Source: JTS-RE9 sp964649195 (GTDB lineage: Bacteria > Planctomycetota > Phycisphaerae > Phycisphaerales > Phycisphaeraceae). From it: a stretch of DNA of 19,474 nt. Shown here piece after piece: positions 6,353 to 12,074 of this stretch; the first letter of the stretch is position 1; every line of letters starts with the position of its first letter. The notes under the pieces are model-generated. The model had not been told where the DNA came from. It did no database searches and saw only the letters and a list, made by a program, of their open reading frames with translations. Location of the stretch: assembly GCA_964649195.1 (NCBI GenBank), contig CAZYPK010000097.1, positions 1 through 19,474 on the forward strand, in the 5' to 3' direction. Position numbers and translations under genes: made by a program.

Positions 6353-6657
6353 AGTGAAGCTATCAGCTTTCAGCTTTCAGCTTTCAGCTTCAAGGCATGA
6401 AGGCACGAAGGGGTGAGGGAACTTTGAGTGGCCGCTGCGTGGTTGTGAACGCGGGGATTGCTACGCCGCAAGCGGCTGAGGACGCGGGGTTGTTTGGAAG
6501 TCCCGGAATAAGACAAACACAAATGAACGATCACTGTTTCGCATGAACGATGGATTCCCAAGCTTATAGGTTTAAGGCTGAAAGCTGATAGCTGATGGCT
6601 TAAAGCTGAAAGCTGATAGCTGATGGCTTAAAGCTTTCCGCCCGGACGATTTCACCC
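6353..6657. repeat. Composite palindromic element B, rplO-secY gap
   Basis: This 305-bp gap has no gene. The left arm (6358-6392) has AGCTATC, AGCTTTC x3, AGCTTCA; the right arm (6576-6638) has nine heptamers ending AGCTTTC. The right arm contains a 28-bp direct duplication of four heptamers (6576-6603 and 6604-6631, one difference). Inside are a short GAAGGCAC remnant (6390-6410), an inverted copy of the AGCCGCTTGCGG repeat (6459-6477), and a 29-nt core (6532-6560) matching 27 of 29 bases of 4920-4948. The element resembles element A with extra central DNA. Confidence 0.93.
6459..6477 (-). repeat. Dispersed repeat AGCCGCTTGCGGCGTRGCA, copy 2
   Basis: The inverted copy of the repeat also found at 1085-1103 and 9447-9465; it lies within composite element B and reads AGCCGCTTGCGGCGTAGCA on the minus strand. 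Confidence 0.8.
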
Positions 6658-8028
6658 ATGCTCAATGCTTTTCTCAACATGTGGAAGATCAAGGAGCTTC
6701 GCAACAAGCTCCTGTTCACGCTGGGCATGCTGGTCATCTACCGGATCGGTTTCTTCATTCCGCTGCCGGGCGTCGATCAGATCGCGTTGCAGGAGTGGGC
6801 CAAGGCGCAGGAAGGCAGCGTCGCGGGCAACATTCTCGCGTTCATGGGCACCTTCACCGGCGGCGAGCTGGGCCAGAGCACGATCTTCGGTCTGGGCATC
6901 ATGCCCTACATCTCCGCCTCGATCATTTTCCAACTCCTGGCCACCGTGCTCCCCTCGCTCCAGGCCCTGAAGAAGGAAGGCGCGGCCGGCCAGCAGAAGA
7001 TCAGTGAATGGACCCGTTACGCCACGGTCGGTCTGTGCCTCGTGCAGGCGACCTTCTGGCTCAGCTTCATGCAGGGGCAGAACCACGTTTATGCCGAGTG
7101 GCGGGGAACCTTCACCTTCTGGATCACCGGCATCATGGCCCTGACCGCGGGCACGGTCTTCCTCATGTGGCTCGGCGAGCAGATCGACAAGTTCGGCATC
7201 GGCAACGGCATCTCGCTGATCATCACTGCGGGCATTCTGTCCCGCATGGATGACGCCATCGCCACGATCATCAGCCGGTTCGATGTCTCCTCCACCGATC
7301 CCGGTTCCTTCGGGCCGATGAAGGTCATCATTCTGGCGGCGTCGTTCGTGCTGGTCGTCGCCGGGTCGATCGTCATCACCCAGGGCCAGCGCCGCATCCC
7401 GATTCAGCAGGCCAAGCACACGCGCGGCCGCCGGGTGTATGGCGGCCAGAAAAGCTTCCTGCCGCTGCGCGTCAACCACGGCGGCGTCATGCCCATCATC
7501 TTCGCCTCGGCCCTGATGATGTTCCCCTCCCTGATCGTCAGTTGGCTGGCGGGCATGTTCAAAGGCAGCTCGTTCATCGGCTTCTTCCAGCGAAACCTGG
7601 CGATGGGCCAGTACCTGTACGAGCTGATCTACATCGCCCTGATCTACTTCTTCGCCTACTTCTGGACCACGGTCCAGTTTCAGCCCAAGGAAATGGCGAC
7701 GAACCTGCGCGACCACGGCAGCTTCATCCCCGGCCTGCGCCCCGGCCCGCGCACCGCCGAGTACCTCGAAACCGTCATGGAACGCATCACCTACGTCGGG
7801 GCGGGCTTCCTGGCTGTGATCGCGGTGATTCCCAACGTCATTGCCGGCATGTTCGGCGTGCCTTACGAAGTCGCCAGCTTCCTGGGCGGCACCGGGTTGC
7901 TGATCACCGTCAGCGTCATGCTCGACTTCGTGCAGCGAATCGAAGCGAACCTGCTGATGCGCAACTACCAGGGCTTCCTCGGCGGCGGCGGTGGCGGAAG
8001 CGGACCGAAGATTCGCGGATCAAGGTAG
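6658..8028 (+). CDS. secY: Protein translocase channel subunit SecY
   Basis: SecY forms the inner-membrane channel of SecYEG. The 456-residue protein (E. coli 443) has ten predicted hydrophobic segments, beginning about residues 16-36 and ending about 408-424. The first family signature FGLGIMPYISASIIFQLL is at 77-94, and the cytoplasmic C5 loop has RRVYGGQKSFLPLRVNHGG (258-276), the ribosome/SecA contact region. The C-terminus carries a six-glycine run and KIRGSR. ATG at 6658 follows ACCC with no clear ribosome-binding site. adk, which often lies between secY and map, is absent. Confidence 0.97.
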   Translation: MLNAFLNMWKIKELRNKLLFTLGMLVIYRIGFFIPLPGVDQIALQEWAKAQEGSVAGNILAFMGTFTGGELGQSTIFGLGIMPYISASIIFQLLATVLPSLQALKKEGAAGQQKISEWTRYATVGLCLVQATFWLSFMQGQNHVYAEWRGTFTFWITGIMALTAGTVFLMWLGEQIDKFGIGNGISLIITAGILSRMDDAIATIISRFDVSSTDPGSFGPMKVIILAASFVLVVAGSIVITQGQRRIPIQQAKHTRGRRVYGGQKSFLPLRVNHGGVMPIIFASALMMFPSLIVSWLAGMFKGSSFIGFFQRNLAMGQYLYELIYIALIYFFAYFWTTVQFQPKEMATNLRDHGSFIPGLRPGPRTAEYLETVMERITYVGAGFLAVIAVIPNVIAGMFGVPYEVASFLGGTGLLITVSVMLDFVQRIEANLLMRNYQGFLGGGGGGSGPKIRGSR

Positions 8029-8154
8029 GGGCAGGGGACAGGAGACTTTGTAGCCGCAGCGTCCTCGCTGCGCGTCTGCGGAACAGGAAATAGGGAACAA
8101 GAGTCGGATATATGAGTCGAATACAAAGGGCGTGGTGATTTTGTCCCCTGTTCC
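8028..8154. repeat. Degenerate heptamer inverted repeat, secY-map gap
   Basis: GGGGCAG, GGGACAG, GAGACTT (8028-8048) and GGAACAG, GAAATAG, GGAACAA, GAGTCGG (8080-8107) are loose 7-bp units. CAGGGGACA (8032-8040) is perfectly complementary to TGTCCCCTG (8142-8150), and GGAACAG (8080-8086) to CTGTTCC (8148-8154). It is weaker than the other elements and may be an eroded copy. Confidence 0.55.
8051..8072 (+). repeat. TAGCCG-type hairpin 2
   Basis: TAGC followed by arm CGCAGCG, loop TCCT and arm CGCTGCG gives a perfect 7-bp stem with the same head as the hairpins at 3728, 12791, 12935 and 17136. It lies within the loop of the degenerate repeat between secY and map. Confidence 0.82.
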
Positions 8155-8251
8155 TTGGAAAGTTTCCGACTTGTGATTCAATGGGTTTTGAGGTACGATG
8201 GCCTTTCTGTGCCGCCCGGGCCGGATGCGAAGGGCTTTGGGGCGGACGGAC

Positions 8252-9064
8252 ATGACAGTGACTGAAACCAAACGTCGAGCCAGGATCACGCTGAAGAACG
8301 CCGAGCAGTTGGCGAAGATGCGGGAATCGGGGCGTCTGGTTCGCAAGGTTTTGAATCATTGCCATGAGATTTGCAGGCCGGGCATCACGACGGCGGAGAT
8401 CAGCCGGCAATGCCGCGAGATATACACCGACGCCGGCGCTTCGGGCCTGTTCAAGAACTACCCGACGTACAAGGCCGGTGAAGGTTTTCCAGGTGACGTC
8501 TGCATCAGCGTCAATGACGAGGTGGTGCATGGCATCCCCGGCGACCGCGTGATTCGGGATGGTGATGTGGTCTCGATCGATTGCGGCGTGCTTCTGAACG
8601 GCTGGTGCGGCGACGCGGCCACGACGGTCATGGTGGGCAACGTCGATCCGGCGGTTCAACAGCTTTGCGAACATACGGAACGTGTGCTGCAACTGGCCAT
8701 CGACAACATCAAGCCCGGTCGCAGGTGGAGCCAGATCGCCCGGCTGATGCAGAATTATGTCGAGCGGCACGGCTACGGCGTGGTGAAAAATTTCGTGGGT
8801 CATGGTTTGGGCCAGTCGCTCCACGAAGAGCCGCAGGTTCCCAACTACTACGACCCGCGCGACCCGCGCTGGCGCGACTTCGACCTGCGGGAGGGTTTGG
8901 TGCTCGCCATCGAGCCGATGTGCATCCTCGGCGGCGACGACCAGACCGAAGTGCTCGACGACGGCTGGACGGTCAAGAGCTTGAACCGTCTGCCCGCCGC
9001 CCACTACGAGCACACCATCGCGGTGGTCAAGGGCGGCGTGGACGTGCTGACCGATGGCAGATGA
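8252..9064 (+). CDS. map: Methionine aminopeptidase, type I
   Basis: The enzyme removes the initiator methionine from nascent proteins and is a two-metal hydrolase. From ATG 8252 it has 270 residues. All five metal ligands are present: Asp110 (VSIDCG), Asp121 (GDAA), His184 (GHGLG), Glu221 (LAIEPM) and Glu253 (HYEHT). The substrate-pocket His is in VVHGIPG. In-frame ATGs also exist at 8198 and 8225. 8252 is preferred because MTVTETKRRARITLKNAEQ leads directly into the fold, while the GAGGT before 8198 is only 3 nt away. The location between secY and infA is standard. The N-terminal start is uncertain by up to 18 residues. Confidence 0.95.
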   Translation: MTVTETKRRARITLKNAEQLAKMRESGRLVRKVLNHCHEICRPGITTAEISRQCREIYTDAGASGLFKNYPTYKAGEGFPGDVCISVNDEVVHGIPGDRVIRDGDVVSIDCGVLLNGWCGDAATTVMVGNVDPAVQQLCEHTERVLQLAIDNIKPGRRWSQIARLMQNYVERHGYGVVKNFVGHGLGQSLHEEPQVPNYYDPRDPRWRDFDLREGLVLAIEPMCILGGDDQTEVLDDGWTVKSLNRLPAAHYEHTIAVVKGGVDVLTDGR

Positions 9065-9068
9065 AAAC

Positions 9069-9191
9069 GATTTCGGATTTGGGATTTCGGATTTATTTAT
9101 AGTTTCGCAGTTGTTGTTGTAACCCGCCGGCAATTTCAGATTTGAAATTTGAATTTTGAAATAGCTGATTAGCTGACGGCTGATAGCTGAC
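9069..9191. repeat. GATTTCG and AGCTGAC heptamer arrays, map-infA gap
   Basis: GATTTCG, GATTTGG, GATTTCG, GATTTAT (9069-9096) begin 4 nt after the map stop. AATTTCA, GATTTGA, AATTTGA, ATTTTGA (9132-9159) is followed by AGCTGAT, AGCTGAC, GGCTGAT, AGCTGAC (9163-9191, one extra base). Thus two families are again joined in the order GATTTGA then AGCTGAT, as in the rplE-rpsN and rpsE-rplO gaps. Confidence 0.9.
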
Positions 9192-9206
9192 CCGACAAAG
9201 ACAAGC

Positions 9207-9428
9207 ATGGCCAAAGAAGATAAAATCGAGGTTCAAGGCGAGGTGATTGATTCGCTGCCCAACGCGATGTTTCGCGTGCGGCTGGAGATGAACAACAAGC
9301 CTGAGATCCTCGCGCAACTGTCCGGCAAGATGCGGATGCACTACATCAAGATCGTCCCCGGCGACCGCGTCACCGTTGACATCAGCCCCTACGACCTGAC
9401 CCGCGGCCGCATCACGTATCGTCATTGA
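9207..9428 (+). CDS. infA: Translation initiation factor IF-1
   Basis: IF-1 is a small OB-fold (S1-like) protein that occupies the 30S A site during initiation. At 73 residues it has the usual size. The family core is nearly intact: MAKEDKIEVQGEVIDSLPNAMFRVRL, SGKMRMHYIKIVPGDRVTVD and the ending SPYDLTRGRITYRH. Its position between map and rpmJ is standard. Only a weak purine stretch (AAAGACAAG) precedes the ATG. Confidence 0.97.
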   Translation: MAKEDKIEVQGEVIDSLPNAMFRVRLEMNNKPEILAQLSGKMRMHYIKIVPGDRVTVDISPYDLTRGRITYRH

Positions 9429-9446
9429 ACCAGCCTTTAATTGACC

Positions 9447-9465
9447 AGCCGCTTGCGGCGTAGCA
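9447..9465 (+). repeat. Dispersed repeat AGCCGCTTGCGGCGTRGCA, copy 3
   Basis: This is the third copy of the 19-bp repeat, located in the infA-rpmJ gap 12 nt before the rpmJ start codon. It matches copy 2 exactly and copy 1 with one difference (G for A). Confidence 0.8.
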
Positions 9466-9477
9466 ACGAGTATCACC

Positions 9478-9591
9478 ATGAAAGTCCGCTCATCCGTCCG
9501 TCGTATCTGTGAAAACTGCAAGGTCGTTCGCCGCAAGAACGTCGTGCGCGTGATCTGCACCAACCCCAAGCACAAACAGCGTCAAGGCTGA
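9478..9591 (+). CDS. rpmJ: Large-subunit ribosomal protein bL36, zinc form
   Basis: A 37-codon gene in the correct operon place between infA and rpsM. The product starts MKVRSSVRRICENCK and ends NPKHKQRQG, the canonical L36 start and end. The zinc ribbon Cys11, Cys14, Cys27, His32 is complete, so this is the zinc-binding form, in contrast to the S14 of the same operon, which has lost two ligands. L36 packs against 23S helices 42, 89 and 91 and helps late assembly. No strong Shine-Dalgarno is seen; the upstream bases are ACGAGTATCACC. Confidence 0.96.
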   Translation: MKVRSSVRRICENCKVVRRKNVVRVICTNPKHKQRQG

Positions 9592-9598
9592 GAACAAG

Positions 9599-9675
9599 CT
9601 CCGAGTTCTGAGTTCCGAGTTGGCTTACTGCCATCGGAATCCATAACTCGGAACTCGAAACTCAGAACTCAGAAC
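9599..9675. repeat. AACTCGG heptamer palindrome, rpmJ-rpsM gap
   Basis: The left arm CTCCGAG, TTCTGAG, TTCCGAG (9599-9619) and the right arm AACTCGG, AACTCGA, AACTCAG, AACTCAG (9645-9672) are complementary in register, with a loop of about 24 nt. The right end (CAGAACTT) resembles the end of the array before rplP. The rpsM GGAG (9684-9687) follows directly. Confidence 0.93.
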
Positions 9676-9693
9676 TTATTTTCGGAGTTTTAT

Positions 9694-10077
9694 ATGCCCC
9701 GTATCGCCGGTGTTGACATCCCCGACAACAAGCCCGTTCGCATCTCTCTTCGTTACATTCACGGCATCGGCCCGGTGAATGCCATGAAGATCCTCACCGA
9801 TGCGGGCATCGATCCGCAGAAGCGCGCCAAGGCCCTGACCGAGGACGAGCTGGCGAAGATCATCAACCTCATCGACAACGAGTACATCGTTGAAGGCGCC
9901 TTGCGCCGCCAGGTGTCGCAGAACATCGGCCGCCTGCGCGACATCCGCAGCTACCGGGGCGACCGCCACCGCCGAGGCCTGCCCACGCGCGGCCAGCGCA
10001 CCAAGACCAACAGCCGCACCCGCAAGGGCCGTCGCAAGACCGTGGCGACCAAGAAGGGCGTCAAGGCGATGAAGTAA
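9694..10077 (+). CDS. rpsM: Small-subunit ribosomal protein uS13
   Basis: S13 lies in the 30S head, forms bridges B1a/B1b and contacts P-site tRNA through its C-terminal tail. The 127-residue protein has the start MPRIAGVDIPDNKPVRISL, the helix-two-turn-helix with YIHGIGPVNAMKIL, and the basic tail with RGLPTRGQRTKTNSRTRKG. GGAG at 9684-9687 is 6 nt from the ATG. The following genes are rpsK and rpoA, the alpha-operon order. Confidence 0.97.
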   Translation: MPRIAGVDIPDNKPVRISLRYIHGIGPVNAMKILTDAGIDPQKRAKALTEDELAKIINLIDNEYIVEGALRRQVSQNIGRLRDIRSYRGDRHRRGLPTRGQRTKTNSRTRKGRRKTVATKKGVKAMK

Positions 10078-10084
10078 GGAAAAT

Positions 10085-10182
10085 AAGTTCCGAGTTTCGA
10101 GTTCCGGGTTCCGAGTTGTTCGGAATCCGTGGCTCGATGGGTTTTTCCTGACTCGGAACTCGAAACTCAGAACTCGAAACTT
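10085..10182. repeat. AACTCGG heptamer palindrome, rpsM-rpsK gap
   Basis: The left arm 10085-10116 (AAGTTCC, GAGTTTC, GAGTTCC, GGGTTCC, GAGT) and the right arm 10151-10182 are complementary at 27 of 32 positions, with a loop of 34 nt. Most differences are transitions. Both outer ends are AAGTT/AACTT, as in the elements at 9599 and 15516. No U-tract follows. Confidence 0.94.
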
Positions 10183-10249
10183 ATTCATCCGAAGCCAGTT
10201 GCCCGCCCCTCGTAGGGAAAGAAAGGCAACGCCAACTTCGAGGAACACC

Positions 10250-10627
10250 ATGGCAAAGAAACAAAAGAAAGTGCGTCGCGGCGTCAGCCGGGGCATCGCT
10301 CACGTCAAGGCGTCGTTCAACAACACGCAGGTCACCATCACCGACATGAACGGTGAAACCATCTGCTGGGCGTCGGCCGGCACCGTCGGATTCAAAGGCT
10401 CGCGCAAGAGCACGCCCTTCGCCGCCACCCGCGCCGCGGAAGAGTGTGCGATCAAGGCCAAGAAGGTCGGCATGACCGAGGTCGAAGTCCGTGTCCGCGG
10501 CGCGGGCTCGGGTCGTGAGTCGGCCGTCACCGCCTTGCAGCGCAACGGCCTGCGCGTCACCGCCGTCGAAGATCGCACCGCGATCCCGCACAACGGCTGC
10601 CGCCCGCGCAAACGCCGCCGCGTCTGA
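10250..10627 (+). CDS. rpsK: Small-subunit ribosomal protein uS11
   Basis: S11 lies on the 30S platform, contacts 16S helix 45 and takes part in Shine-Dalgarno recognition. The protein has 125 residues (E. coli 129). It has NNTQVTITDMNGETICWASAG, the GSRKSTPFAA segment and the C-terminal IPHNGCRPRKRRRV. The start at 10250 has GAGGAA at 10240-10245 upstream; the frame is open to a TTG at 10199, but the MAKKQKKVRRGV start is canonical. rpsD (S4), usual between rpsK and rpoA, is not here. Confidence 0.97.
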   Translation: MAKKQKKVRRGVSRGIAHVKASFNNTQVTITDMNGETICWASAGTVGFKGSRKSTPFAATRAAEECAIKAKKVGMTEVEVRVRGAGSGRESAVTALQRNGLRVTAVEDRTAIPHNGCRPRKRRRV

Positions 10628-10629
10628 TC

Positions 10630-10723
10630 GATTTGGGATTTCGGATTGCGGATTTGGGATTTCATACTGAATGACCGATCCACAAAATCAAATCCGAAAT
10701 CCGAAATCCGAAATCCCCAATCG
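10630..10723. repeat. GATTTGG heptamer palindrome, rpsK-rpoA gap
   Basis: The left arm (10630-10664) is GATTTGG, GATTTCG, GATTGCG, GATTTGG, GATTTCA; the right arm (10689-10723) is AAATCC-type units CAAATCC, GAAATCC x3, CCAATCG-like. The arms are complementary in register over about 35 bp with a loop of about 24 nt. The array starts 2 nt after the rpsK stop codon. Confidence 0.93.
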
Positions 10724-10863
10724 TCCCCGTTTCTTCATCACAGAAGCCCCGTCCACGGCCAGGCAGCGTGAACTTCGGGCGTGCTGATGAAGAGTCGCCT
10801 TCCCCGGACATCCCTCCCGGATGGCCCGGCCCCAAGGTCTGCTTGAATTGCTGGAGCATCACC
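10724..10863 (+). other. Non-repetitive leader upstream of rpoA
   Basis: These 140 bases contain no gene and no heptamers, unlike other gaps. CTTCATCA (10731-10738) and TGATGAAG (about 10780-10787) are complementary over 8 bp with a 40-nt loop. GGAG at 10853-10856 is the rpoA ribosome-binding site. The frame of rpoA is open through part of it, but the composition is not protein-like. It could hold a promoter or regulatory leader for rpoA; I see no convincing -35/-10 pair. Confidence 0.35.
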
Positions 10864-11868
10864 ATGAGAATCCGCTGGCGTGGCCTTGAACTTCCCTCCC
10901 GTGTCGTGCCCGATCCCGACCTGAACAACGCCACCTATGGCAAGTTCGTCGTCGAGCCCTTCGAGCGCGGCTTCGGCACCACCGTCGGCAACAGCCTTCG
11001 CCGCATCCTGCTCTCCTCCCTCGAAGGGGCGGCCGTCACCAAGATCAAGATCAAAGGCGCTTCGCACGAGTTCACCAGCCTTGACGGCGTGATGGAAGAT
11101 GTCACGGACATCGTGCTCAATGTCAAGAACATGATCGTCTCCCTCGACAGCGATGAGATCAAGACGATGAAGCTCGAAGCCGAGGGCCCCGGTGAAGTCA
11201 CCTGTGATCTCATCGAAGCCGACACGAGCGTGACCATTCACAACAAGACCCTGGTGCTGGCGACGCTGACCAAGGAAGTGGACTTCGACATGGAGTTCAC
11301 CGTTGAGAAAGGCCGCGGCTATGTGCCGGCCAGCGAATATTACGAAGGCACGGAAGACCGCGAAGTGGGCGTGATTCCCGTCGATGCGATTTACTCGCCG
11401 GTGACCCGCGTTCGCTACAAGGTGGAAGACACCCGTGTCGGTCAGAAGACCAACTATGACAAGCTCACGCTCGAAATCTGGACCAACGGCACGGTCACGC
11501 CTGAAATGGCGATGGTCGAGGCCGCCAAGATTCTGCGCAAGCACCTGAACCCGTTCGTGCAGTACTTCGAGCTCGGCTCCGCCGTCGCCAGCGAGTCGGC
11601 CAGCGCCGCCGCCAAGGTCGAGGAGGACCTGCTCAAGAAGCTGCGCATGCCCCTGAGCGAGCTGGACCTTTCCGTCCGCGCCAGCAACTGCCTCGAGACG
11701 GCCAAGCTGAACACGGTGGCGGAACTGGTCGAGCGCACCGAAGCCGATCTTCTGAAAGTCCGCTCCTTCGGCAAGACCAGCCTGCGCGAAGTGAAACGCA
11801 AGCTGTCGGAAATGAACCTGTCGCTGGGCATGGACCTGCCGGCGGAACTCAAGGTCGAAGGGGTTTGA
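10864..11868 (+). CDS. rpoA: RNA polymerase alpha subunit
   Basis: The alpha subunit nucleates RNA polymerase assembly and contacts activators and UP elements. From ATG 10864 the protein has 334 residues, typical (329-340). The N-terminal dimerisation domain includes ERGFGTTVGNSLRRILLSSLEG (34-55) and the insert domain; the C-terminal domain (about 262-324) has ELDLSVRASNCL, where Arg272 corresponds to DNA-contacting Arg265 of E. coli, then LLKVRSFGKTSLREVKRKL. The linker (242-255) is Ala/Ser/Glu rich. GGAG at 10853-10856 is 7 nt before this ATG; the open frame back to 10768 is not conserved sequence. Confidence 0.97.
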   Translation: MRIRWRGLELPSRVVPDPDLNNATYGKFVVEPFERGFGTTVGNSLRRILLSSLEGAAVTKIKIKGASHEFTSLDGVMEDVTDIVLNVKNMIVSLDSDEIKTMKLEAEGPGEVTCDLIEADTSVTIHNKTLVLATLTKEVDFDMEFTVEKGRGYVPASEYYEGTEDREVGVIPVDAIYSPVTRVRYKVEDTRVGQKTNYDKLTLEIWTNGTVTPEMAMVEAAKILRKHLNPFVQYFELGSAVASESASAAAKVEEDLLKKLRMPLSELDLSVRASNCLETAKLNTVAELVERTEADLLKVRSFGKTSLREVKRKLSEMNLSLGMDLPAELKVEGV

Positions 11869-11874
11869 GTGGGA

Positions 11875-12055
11875 AGCTATCAGCTTTCAGCCTTCAGCCT
11901 TGAATGTATAGCGTGTGATTTGAGATTGACGTTGCAGTGAAGGCATTGCGACGTGATTTTCAGAAAAGTTCAACCCGAGTTTGATGAGACACCTCATCGA
12001 CCTCTTTTAAGAAAGCTGATGGCTGACGGCTGATTGCTGACAGCTTTCCAGCTTC
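11875..12055. repeat. AGCTGAT heptamer palindrome, rpoA-rplQ gap
   Basis: The left arm AGCTATC, AGCTTTC, AGCCTTC, AGCCTTG (11875-11902) begins 6 nt after the rpoA stop. The right arm AGCTGAT, GGCTGAC, GGCTGAT, TGCTGAC, AGCTTTC (12014-12048) is complementary, followed by CAGCTTC. The loop of about 110 nt contains a small hairpin GATGAG/CTCATC (11983-11998). The rplQ GGAG (12065-12068) follows. Confidence 0.92.
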
Positions 12056-12074
12056 CCAGCCCCCGGAGTCAGCC

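Noticed and set aside
8198..8251. Earlier start for map at 8198 or 8225
   Set aside because: Possible, but the GAGGT before 8198 is too close and the extra 18 residues are not typical; kept as a stated alternative.
10768..10863. Upstream start for rpoA
   Set aside because: The 32 extra residues are not part of the alpha subunit, and the ATG at 10864 has an ideal GGAG site and a family-like N-terminus.
11983..12008. Intrinsic terminator between rpoA and rplQ
   Set aside because: The stem GATGAG/CTCATC is only 6 bp and the T-run is short and displaced; the true terminator is after rplQ.
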